From Candidatus Competibacteraceae bacterium (GTDB lineage Bacteria; Pseudomonadota; Gammaproteobacteria; Competibacterales; Competibacteraceae), in NCBI GenBank assembly GCA_020445005.1, contig JAGRHM010000051.1, positions 1 to 7,359 of the forward strand: a stretch of DNA of 7,359 nucleotides, in the 5' to 3' direction. Within the stretch, counting starts at the first letter, position 1. Every line of letters starts with the position of its first letter. This document shows positions 1 to 6,766 of this stretch, in pieces. Below the pieces are notes generated by a model. That model ran no database searches and was not told the origin of the DNA. It saw only the letters and a list, made by a program, of their open reading frames with translations. Both the position numbers and the translations under genes were made by a program.

Positions 1-1
1 T

Positions 2-520
2 AGCGGGTTGCAGGCAGCATTGGCTGAGATAGATACCGATGGCGAAATTGTTTTCAGCGTGTTTCAGAGCTTCCACGAACGCGCCAGTGTCCGACGCCCT
101 TATTGGAAAGCGTTGTGCGACTGGCTTCAGGAACGGCTATTTCCCGAAAGAGCATTACCCAATGGCGAATTGAGCATCGCGCGGCGTTGCCCCTCGTTTC
201 TGGAGCAACAGGTCGACTCCCTGGAACTGGAGTTGCTAGGACGCCATGACGCCGAGGAAAAATGGCCGGAAGGCAATGAAATCATGCGGTATTTATCAGG
301 AATTGATCCAAATCGCCGCTACAGTCATCTCAACATCATCTACCGCCCGGTACGCTGCGCGCCTTTCGTTGCCGCGCATCTGAGTCTGAACAACATTACT
401 CCGACCGAACCGCTGATTTACGAGCTACGTCTGCTGCGCGCGTTCGACCGTGACTGGTTCGACAACGTCTATGCTATTGCTCTGACTTTGGGTTTGGCCG
501 GCAAAACGGTGGAGTCCTGA
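2..520 (+). CDS. Unrecognised protein, C-terminal part, encoded just upstream of a DruE-like helicase (candidate Druantia partner)
   Basis: The frame is open to the left edge of the window. A TTG at position 8 could be read as a start, but no Shine-Dalgarno is visible before it and there is no early ATG, so I treat this as the last ~172 residues of a longer protein. I recognise no catalytic motif, membrane segment or zinc cluster. The visible part is mixed in charge and soluble-looking, with aromatic-rich stretches such as YSHLNIIYRPVRCAPFV near the middle and an alpha-helical-looking C-terminus. It ends in TGA two bases before the ATG of the giant helicase, and its last codons contain the helicase's ribosome binding site, so the two are almost certainly cotranscribed and coupled. 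In Druantia systems the gene before druE is a protein without known domains (DruH in type III, other genes in types I and II). This could be the C-terminus of one of these, but that is inference from position only. Confidence is high that it is a real gene and low for its function. Confidence 0.75.
   Translation, partial: SGLQAALAEIDTDGEIVFSVFQSFHERASVRRPYWKALCDWLQERLFPERALPNGELSIARRCPSFLEQQVDSLELELLGRHDAEEKWPEGNEIMRYLSGIDPNRRYSHLNIIYRPVRCAPFVAAHLSLNNITPTEPLIYELRLLRAFDRDWFDNVYAIALTLGLAGKTVES
508..514 (+). promoter_or_regulatory. Ribosome binding site of the helicase gene
   Basis: The sequence GGTGGAG lies 8 bases before the ATG at 523 and inside the last codons of the upstream gene. It supports the ATG at 523 as the true start and suggests translational coupling, because ribosomes ending at the TGA (518-520) stop on top of the helicase start. 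Confidence 0.7.
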
Positions 521-522
521 AC

Positions 523-2871
523 ATGGAACGCACTCATTTCTACACCCGACTCACTGAACAACTGGGTCGTCGCGCCACTCGTGCGGTATTGGGCTTATGC
601 GGTTTCCGCAACGATGCTTTGTGCGAGTATTTACGCACCCTGTTCGACCGGGATGCTGGAATGCCCGGCGCGTTCTTGGCGGATCCGGTGTTCGAGGCCA
701 GTTTTGGCTGGCAACCAGCAGAACGAACGTTGGGCGACCTGAATGGCAAGTTATTGCATCCCAACCTCGTGAGCGCTTTGCGCGAGCCACAGAAAAAGGG
801 GCTGAGCGAGGATTACGGTTTTCCAGCCCGGCAACGCCCGTACCGTCACCAACTGGAGGCATGGCAAACACTCATCACCGGTCAACCGGCGCGTTCGGTA
901 TTGGTCACCAGTGGCACCGGTTCGGGCAAGACCGAATGCTTTCTGATCCCGATTCTCAACGATCTGGCCACCGAACTCGATCAGCGCCAGCAAGCGCCGC
1001 TGACTGGAGTGCGGGCGCTGTTTCTCTATCCGCTCAACGCGCTGATCAAAAGCCAGAAGGATCGTTTGGTCGCCTGGTCGGAGCCATTCAACGGCGGCGT
1101 CCGGTTCTGTCTGTATAACGGCGACACGCCTGATCAGGCTAAAGGTGAGTGGCAATGTGAGGTCGCCGACCGGCGTACTCTACGCGCCAACCCGTCGCCT
1201 TTGCTGGTGACTAACGCCACCATGCTGGAATACCTGCTGGTGCGCAATGAAGACCGGCCTATTCTGAACCAGTCGCAAGGTCAGTTACGCTGGATCGTCA
1301 TCGACGAAGCGCATACTTACATCGGCTCACAGGCGGCGGAATTAACGCTGTTGCTGCGGCGGGTACTCCACGCTTTCGGTTGCCGTGCGGGTGAAGTCCG
1401 CTTCATCGCCACTTCGGCCACATTGGGCGACGCCAGCGCCGATTCCCGCCAACAGTTGGCTGAATTTCTGGCGAATGTCGCGGGGGTGTCGGTCGATCGG
1501 GTGCGGGTCATTGAAGGAAAGCGCGAAGTGCCGCCCCTGCCTGATATGCTGAACAGCAAGCCACCTTGCCTTGATCGAGAGACGCTACGCACTCAAGTTC
1601 CGCAAGACCGTTTTATCGCCCTGGCCAACGATGGACGCATGAGGGACTTGCGCGCCCGGCTCGTTCATCAAGCTTGCCGCTTAAGCGAGTTGGCGCAGAC
1701 ATTGTTGGGTCGCGACGATGCAGCCGCCCGGCGTGAAACATTGCAATGGCTCGATCTCTGCACCCAGGCGGTGAATGAGAAGGAAGAGCCGTTTTTGCCC
1801 CTGCGCGGCCACTTGTTCCAGCGCACCATCAGCGGCCTGTGGGCCTGCGCCAATAGCGGATGCTCGGGGCGAACGGGTACGCCACTCGATCAGCCCGACT
1901 GGCCCTTCGGCGCGCTCTTTCTCGAACGCCGTGCGCATTGTCCGCATTGCCAGAACCCGGTTTTCGATCTCGTGCAGTGTGGGAAATGTGGCGCGGAATA
2001 TCTGTCTGCCGCTGAAGTCTATGAAAATGGCCAGGAAAAACTGAAACCCCGTGAGTACGATCTCAGCGAGGATGAATTTCAGCAGGAATTGGAGCCTATA
2101 ACCAATGATGAAGACGAGGATGAAACCGAAGCGGAAACCGCGTCAATCGTTACCCAACCCCGGTTACTGACGGGTCCAATCAGCGGTCAGCGTCCTTGGG
2201 GATTGGCTACTAACGGGTGTCTTGATCCATCCGGTCAACAGGGTATTCCGGTCTATCTGCGCCTTCCGATTTCCGACGAAGAGGGTTTGCATTGCCCGGT
2301 TTGTGATGAGAAAGAACGCGACAATCCCTTGTTTCGACCGGTTCGGGTGGGAGCGCCTTTCTTGTTGGGTACGGCGATCCCAACCTTGCTGGAGGCGATG
2401 CCGCCACTCACGGTGGGTCAGGAACCTCGGCCCCTCGATGGACGACGCCTGATCACTTTCACCGATAGCCGCCAAGGCACCGCCCGCTTTGCCGCCAAAT
2501 TGCAACAGGAAAGCGAGCGGGATTATGTGCGGAGTCTGCTCTATCACCATTTAACGGCCAGCGCGCAGCCGGCTGATTCGGCAAAGATTGAAAAGGTGCA
2601 GGCTCAGCTTCAGGCACTGGAGCAATCAGCACAAACCCATTCGGCCCTTCATGCAGTGGTGGAGCAAAAACGCCAGGAATTAGCGCAACTCCAGGCCCCT
2701 CCTGTCGGTCGTCTGACCTGGCAGGAAGCGGAAAACAAGCTGTTAGGCGCGGATGATTTTCATCGCTGGTTGATTCCGGCGTTAAAAGATTTGACGTTTG
2801 GTCTGTTGTCCGACCGTCTGTTGGTCAAACTCTGTCTGTTGCGCGAATTCTTCCTGCGCCCGAAACGGTAG
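523..2871 (+). CDS. druE: DruE-like giant DEAD/DEAH helicase, N-terminal half (RecA lobe 1), ended by an in-frame amber codon
   Basis: This is the ATP-binding half of a very large superfamily 2 helicase. Motifs seen, by residue: a Q-motif-like YRHQLEAW near 107-114; Walker A GTGSGKT at 131-137; motif Ia LYPLNALIKSQ; DEAH at 261-264; motif III SAT at 298-300; and a motif IV-like FTDSRQ at 646-651. An insert between motifs III and IV carries cysteine pairs (C442/C447, C473/C476, C486/C489, C591/C594) that look like zinc ribbons, plus an acidic stretch at about 514-538. Residues 685-724 look like a coiled coil. The ATG at 523 has a good Shine-Dalgarno. The protein ends at TAG, but the same frame continues with RecA lobe 2 and a DUF1998-type module, so this is half of a ~2,061-residue gene. 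That length and order fit DruE of Druantia, which acts in anti-phage defence. DpdJ and DISARM helicases share domains with it and are alternatives. On its own this half lacks motifs V and VI and should not be a working helicase. Helicase assignment is very sure; the DruE name is moderate. Confidence 0.85.
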   Translation: MERTHFYTRLTEQLGRRATRAVLGLCGFRNDALCEYLRTLFDRDAGMPGAFLADPVFEASFGWQPAERTLGDLNGKLLHPNLVSALREPQKKGLSEDYGFPARQRPYRHQLEAWQTLITGQPARSVLVTSGTGSGKTECFLIPILNDLATELDQRQQAPLTGVRALFLYPLNALIKSQKDRLVAWSEPFNGGVRFCLYNGDTPDQAKGEWQCEVADRRTLRANPSPLLVTNATMLEYLLVRNEDRPILNQSQGQLRWIVIDEAHTYIGSQAAELTLLLRRVLHAFGCRAGEVRFIATSATLGDASADSRQQLAEFLANVAGVSVDRVRVIEGKREVPPLPDMLNSKPPCLDRETLRTQVPQDRFIALANDGRMRDLRARLVHQACRLSELAQTLLGRDDAAARRETLQWLDLCTQAVNEKEEPFLPLRGHLFQRTISGLWACANSGCSGRTGTPLDQPDWPFGALFLERRAHCPHCQNPVFDLVQCGKCGAEYLSAAEVYENGQEKLKPREYDLSEDEFQQELEPITNDEDEDETEAETASIVTQPRLLTGPISGQRPWGLATNGCLDPSGQQGIPVYLRLPISDEEGLHCPVCDEKERDNPLFRPVRVGAPFLLGTAIPTLLEAMPPLTVGQEPRPLDGRRLITFTDSRQGTARFAAKLQQESERDYVRSLLYHHLTASAQPADSAKIEKVQAQLQALEQSAQTHSALHAVVEQKRQELAQLQAPPVGRLTWQEAENKLLGADDFHRWLIPALKDLTFGLLSDRLLVKLCLLREFFLRPKR
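2869..2871 (+). other. In-frame amber (TAG) codon interrupting one ~2,061-codon helicase gene spanning 523-6708
   Basis: The frame of 523-2868 and the frame of 2872-6708 are identical, with this TAG as the only stop between them. Protein-like sequence flanks it directly: LRPKR before and FSLEGLGLVQLRYP after. A segment of the SLE-x-LGLV type is what I expect between the two RecA lobes of DUF1998 helicases, so the codons after the stop belong to the ancestral protein. A single C-to-T change from CAG (Gln) would explain it, as would changes from TGG, AAG, GAG, TTG, TCG or a Tyr codon; I cannot tell which. The urtE gene in the same window ends with TAG, so TAG appears to be an ordinary stop here. 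Possible meanings are nonsense mutation, sequencing or assembly error, suppressor tRNA readthrough, or a true split gene. Confidence 0.85.
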
Positions 2872-2879
2872 TTCTCGCT

Positions 2880-2885
2880 GGAAGG
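2880..2885 (+). promoter_or_regulatory. Possible reinitiation ribosome binding site after the amber codon
   Basis: GGAAGG starts 9 bases after the TAG. It lies 7 bases before an in-frame TTG (2893) and 10 bases before an in-frame GTG (2896). This spacing would let ribosomes ending at the amber codon restart on the second half. The bases also encode part of the SLEGLGLV stretch, so the match may be accidental. Confidence 0.3.
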
Positions 2886-2892
2886 TCTGGGC

Positions 2893-5800
2893 TTGGTGCA
2901 ATTACGCTATCCCGCTTTGGACAATGCTAATCCACCGGCGGTGATGAAACAGCGCGGGGTTAAGCCGGAAGAATGGCGGGCATTGTTGCAAGTCACTGTT
3001 GATTACTTTGCGCGTAGTGGCAAACCTGCTGTGCAAGCCACACCGGATATTGTTCGCTGGATGGGTTATCCTGGCTACCCGAATGTTTTGCTTACTCCGG
3101 GCATCCCGGTTACCAATCGGAAGCGCCAACGTACCTGGCCTTCAGCTCACTCCCGCTGGGCCAAGCGCAATCGGCTGATTCGTTTACTCAGTCACATTTT
3201 CCGCCTGGACATCGACAATGCGGAACAACGCGGGCAAATCGAAGAAATGCTCATCGCGATTTGGGAGGGTCTGCGTCCTCTACTCTCGCAAACCGAAGAT
3301 GGTTTTCAACTGGAACTGGAAAAGCAGGCGGTACTGACCGAGGTGCGCGAAGCCTGGTTTTGCCCGATGACACGCCGCCTGCTGCCGGTGGTTTTCCGCG
3401 AGACCACGCCCTATCTGCCCAGCCTACCCGCGCCTGATGTGCTGACTCGTTGCCAGAAGGTGGAAATGCCTCGCGTGCCGCATCCCTTCTGGCTCGGTCG
3501 AGATCGCGAAGAGGCTGATGCTTGGCTGGAGTCTGATCCAAAGATACAGGCGCTGCGTGCTATCGGCGCATGGCCTGACCTGAGCGACCGTCTCGCGCGT
3601 CATCGCCGCTATCTGCGAGCTATGGAACATTCTGCGCAAATTTCCGGCATCGATTTAACCCGTCGTGAAACGGCCTTCAAAGCAGGAGCAATCAACCTGC
3701 TGAGTTGCTCGACCACGATGGAAATGGGCGTGGATATTGGCGGTTTAACTGCTGTCGCCATGAACAATGTCCCGCCTCATCCAGCCAATTTCCTGCAACG
3801 GGCCGGACGCGCCGGACGCCGGGGCGAAACTGCTGCGTTGAGTTTCACTTTGTGCAAAGCGACTCCGCAAGGCGAGGCCGTCTTTCAAAACCCGCTGTGG
3901 CCCTTTACCAGCCGATTGGGCTTGCCGCAAGTGGCCTTGCAAAGCGAACCGATTGTGCAACGTCATCTGAATGCCTTGGCGCTGGCGACTTTTCTACGCG
4001 ACCGGACGCCGGATATTCGTCGTCTGCATACTGGCTGGTTCTTTGAAGTGGCCAGTCAAGACACTTCAGCGCCTTGCGACAGTTTCGCCACCTGGTGCGA
4101 ACAGGATGCGCCCGCTTTGGAACGGCTAACGGAGGGATTAACGGCCTTGATTAAGCGCACAGTGCTGGAGGGTCGTTCAAGCGCCTGGCTGTTGAACCGC
4201 ACGGCTGGAATGATGCGTCAGGTAGCTGAACGCTGGCGGCGCGAGTTGAATGCGCTGCTGGATCAGCAAAAAATCGTCGCCGCCCGCGAGGATGACCGTA
4301 AAGCTAAACAAGCGGTTGAGATTCAATTGCAGCGCCTGCGCGGTGAATATCTGTTGAGCGAACTGGCCAATCTGGGTTTTCTGCCCGGTTACGGATTTCC
4401 GACCGACGTGGTTCCTTTCGTTACCACCACGCTGGAAAATCTGAAACTGCGCAATCAGGAGCGTGAAGACAACCGTTCACGCCGGGCCGGTTATCCTACG
4501 CGCCACCTGGCCATCGCCATCCGCGATTATGCGCCGGGCACCGACACGATATTGGATGGGCGGGTTTATTCCAGTGGCGGTGTGACCCTGAACTGGCAAA
4601 TTCCCGTTGAAGCCGGGGCCGCGCCAGAGATTCAGAACCTGCAATGGACGTGGCGTTGCCGAAAATGCGGGCACAATGGAACGCGCATCACCATGCCGGA
4701 GCGTTGCCCTCATTGCAGCGATCCCAGTGCTTTAACTCGCTATCGTTTCATTCAGCCAGCGGGCTTTGCCGTCGACATTCGCGCCAAACCCCATAACGAC
4801 ATCACCCTGCCGCAATATATCCCAGTGCGCGATCCCTTAATCTCGCTGGCGGGAGTGGACTGGATGCCGTTGCCCAACCCGGTATTAGGCGATTATCGAA
4901 CGACGCTGCACGGTTCCCTGTTCCATTACAGCGATGGCCTGTATGGCAAGGGCTACGCGCTCTGTCTGCGGTGTGGGCGGGCGGAATCGGAGGACCAACA
5001 AGGCGCGTTGCCTTCAACATTCAAGAATCATCAGCGCCTGCGCGGCGGACGCCTAAATGAGAAGGAACAACTGTGTCCGGGTAATGGAGAAGACTGGGCG
5101 ATTCTGCGTGAAGTCCGGTTGGGCATAGCGACTCATACTGAAATTTTTGAGCTGCAACCTTGCGATATTGATGGCAAACCTATCGACCGCATCACCGCCT
5201 ACACGCTGGCGGTCGCGTTACGCCAAGCTCTGTGTGTGACTTTAGGCATTGAAGAAGGCGAAGTCGGCGTTGCCGTGGCGGAACATCGGCGGGCTACCGA
5301 TCAACAGACAACCTATTCGCTGTATCTCTATGACACCGCCACCGGCAGCGCGGGCTATGTTAGTCAAATCGCCGCCCGTCTGCCTGAATTGCTGCGAGCA
5401 GCCCGCAAGGCGCTGGACTGTCCACGCAATTGCGACGCCGCCTGCCAAAGCTGCCTGCTGACGCATGACACACAACACCATCGGGATGATCTGAACCGTC
5501 ATACGGCGCTAAACCTGCTGTCAGGACGCTTCCTGGATGCCTTGGCCCTGCCTGCCGAACTCCAGGTTTTCGGAGCCAATAGTCAGATGGAAATGGAGCC
5601 GCTGACTTTGGCGCTCAACCGGGAGTGGCAACGCTTGGCGGTGACCGAGTTGCGCGTCTACCTGGGCGGCCCTGCGCCGACTTGGGAACCGCTGGCCTGG
5701 CGATTGCGCGACGATCTGGCGCGCTGGGTACAGGCCGACGCCAACGTCCGCTTGATCGCTCCGGCATCGGTGCTGGACGCACTGAACGCCAGCCAGCACG

Positions 5801-6708
5801 ATGAACTGGCGGCGCTGACCGCTTACACGGGCGTGGAACTGTATCGCACCCCGGATTTGGCCAAAGCGGCGGCGTCGACCTTGCCGCTCATCCTGGAATT
5901 GGGCGGCGCTGATCGCCGGGTGTGTTGGGTGGCGCGCGAACCTTCAGCGTTGGCTCCACGTCCGAGTTGGGGCGGCGGCCAACACGGCGGCCCTTTTGTG
6001 CACGTTACCGAAGATCAGGCGCTAACGCCGCTCCCCGAAACCTGGCGGCGGCTGAATCCACAGGATTTACGCCCGCCCACAACGCCAGGATTCACTGCCC
6101 TGACCATTACCCGCGAACTGGACGGCTCCTCAGCGACCTTTGGCAAGCGGGCCTGGTCGCTGTTGGAACGCCAAGCCCCGCGTCTGGCTGAACGCCTGCA
6201 AAACGGCTCGCCGCTGCAATCGGTGCAGTATACCGACCGCTATCTGCGCTCGCCGCTAGCTTTCCTGTTGCTGCACAGTCTGCTGGAAGCGCTGACTCAT
6301 TATCCAGGCGGCGTGTCGCGCGACACGACCCTGCACCTCCAGACGGCTGATCTGGATCGCTCAAGCGGTGAATCGCCCCGATTTATATTTCACGACTGGC
6401 GGGATCGTGAAGATCGCCGGCAGACGATTGAAACCTGGTTTGGCGAGAACTGGCCGGCTTTTACCTGGCGGGAAGCGCCCAACCGCGAGTTGCCCCATGC
6501 CCGTGAGTTGACGCTGGTTTGGAGCGATGAAGATCGATGGACCGTGCGCTTGGATCAGGGCCTCGGCTATTGGCGGACCGCGTCTCGTATTCGTCCAGAC
6601 TTTCCTTTTGACAGCGATGTGGACCGGCAAGTCAGACGGTTACGACAGGTCAGTGCGCTGATTGAACCATTAAATGCTGCATATCCGACTTATTGGTATT
6701 GTGGCTAA
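2893..6708 (+). CDS. druE: DruE-like giant helicase, C-terminal half (RecA lobe 2, zinc modules, DUF1998-type domain, long C-terminal extension)
   Basis: This is the continuation of the helicase after the amber codon, in the same frame. Numbered from the ATG at 523, it holds motif V (STTMEMGVDIGG, about 1063-1074) and motif VI with its arginine finger (QRAGRAGRRGE, 1092-1102). A charged helical region with KAKQAVEIQLQRLR follows. Then come a zinc ribbon (C1379, C1382, C1395, C1398), a second cysteine group (C1481, C1484, perhaps C1518), and the DUF1998-type C-x3-C-x3-C-x2-C cluster (C1633, C1637, C1641, C1644). About 400 more residues follow with no motif I know, including YTDRYLRSPL near 1904-1913. 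The TTG at 2893 and GTG at 2896 follow a GGAAGG and the first ATG is at 2944, but all may be artificial starts of a broken gene. In DUF1998 helicases such as MrfA the module forms a zinc-bound fold next to the helicase core. Alone, this half lacks Walker A and DEAH and could not hydrolyse ATP, so it would need the first half. The frame has stayed open after the stop and all motifs are intact, so any damage is recent or tolerated. Confidence 0.8.
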   Translation: MVQLRYPALDNANPPAVMKQRGVKPEEWRALLQVTVDYFARSGKPAVQATPDIVRWMGYPGYPNVLLTPGIPVTNRKRQRTWPSAHSRWAKRNRLIRLLSHIFRLDIDNAEQRGQIEEMLIAIWEGLRPLLSQTEDGFQLELEKQAVLTEVREAWFCPMTRRLLPVVFRETTPYLPSLPAPDVLTRCQKVEMPRVPHPFWLGRDREEADAWLESDPKIQALRAIGAWPDLSDRLARHRRYLRAMEHSAQISGIDLTRRETAFKAGAINLLSCSTTMEMGVDIGGLTAVAMNNVPPHPANFLQRAGRAGRRGETAALSFTLCKATPQGEAVFQNPLWPFTSRLGLPQVALQSEPIVQRHLNALALATFLRDRTPDIRRLHTGWFFEVASQDTSAPCDSFATWCEQDAPALERLTEGLTALIKRTVLEGRSSAWLLNRTAGMMRQVAERWRRELNALLDQQKIVAAREDDRKAKQAVEIQLQRLRGEYLLSELANLGFLPGYGFPTDVVPFVTTTLENLKLRNQEREDNRSRRAGYPTRHLAIAIRDYAPGTDTILDGRVYSSGGVTLNWQIPVEAGAAPEIQNLQWTWRCRKCGHNGTRITMPERCPHCSDPSALTRYRFIQPAGFAVDIRAKPHNDITLPQYIPVRDPLISLAGVDWMPLPNPVLGDYRTTLHGSLFHYSDGLYGKGYALCLRCGRAESEDQQGALPSTFKNHQRLRGGRLNEKEQLCPGNGEDWAILREVRLGIATHTEIFELQPCDIDGKPIDRITAYTLAVALRQALCVTLGIEEGEVGVAVAEHRRATDQQTTYSLYLYDTATGSAGYVSQIAARLPELLRAARKALDCPRNCDAACQSCLLTHDTQHHRDDLNRHTALNLLSGRFLDALALPAELQVFGANSQMEMEPLTLALNREWQRLAVTELRVYLGGPAPTWEPLAWRLRDDLARWVQADANVRLIAPASVLDALNASQHDELAALTAYTGVELYRTPDLAKAAASTLPLILELGGADRRVCWVAREPSALAPRPSWGGGQHGGPFVHVTEDQALTPLPETWRRLNPQDLRPPTTPGFTALTITRELDGSSATFGKRAWSLLERQAPRLAERLQNGSPLQSVQYTDRYLRSPLAFLLLHSLLEALTHYPGGVSRDTTLHLQTADLDRSSGESPRFIFHDWRDREDRRQTIETWFGENWPAFTWREAPNRELPHARELTLVWSDEDRWTVRLDQGLGYWRTASRIRPDFPFDSDVDRQVRRLRQVSALIEPLNAAYPTYWYCG

Positions 6709-6766
6709 CGCAACTTGCTCAATATAAGCGGGAATTGATAACGCAAACAACGAGCAGGCTTTAAAA
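6709..6766. other. Short intergenic gap between convergent genes
   Basis: This 58-base, AT-richer gap separates the stop of the helicase from the stop of urtE. A bidirectional terminator would be expected here, but I see only a 5-base match (TGCTC at 6716-6720 with GAGCA at 6752-6756) around a 31-base or longer loop and no U-tract, so I do not call one. No tRNA end, attachment-site repeat or insertion-sequence end is visible. Confidence 0.6.

Noticed and set aside
8..10. TTG at position 8 as the true start of the first gene
   Set aside because: The frame is open to the window edge and no Shine-Dalgarno is visible, so the gene more likely begins further left.
597..1118. 173-codon open frame on + strand overlapping the helicase N-terminus
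   Set aside because: It lies in another frame inside the helicase motif I region, its composition is rich in Arg, Ser and Gly as in shadow frames, and no ribosome site or known motif supports it.
751..1155. 134-codon open frame on - strand
   Set aside because: It is antisense to the helicase Walker A region, which is clearly coding on the + strand, and has no recognisable domain.
2164..2550. 128-codon open frame on - strand
   Set aside because: It is antisense to the zinc pair and motif IV region of the helicase and has no supporting signal.
2860..2895. Frameshift as the cause of the helicase break
   Set aside because: Both halves are in the same frame (523 and 2893 share phase) and the peptide flanking the TAG reads continuously, so it is a point stop rather than an indel.
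5515..6708. Phospholipase D (HKD) nuclease domain in the helicase C-terminus, as in some defence neighbours
   Set aside because: No H-x-K-x4-D motif is present in the C-terminal extension.
523..6708. DISARM or Dpd (7-deazapurine) helicase as the main call
   Set aside because: These systems also use DUF1998-containing helicase parts, but the ~2,061-codon single-gene length fits DruE better and no methylase, phospholipase D or transglycosylase neighbour is seen. The window shows few neighbours, so this is not excluded.
6709..6766. Rho-independent terminator between the convergent genes
   Set aside because: Only a 5-base stem with a long loop and no T-run could be found on either strand.
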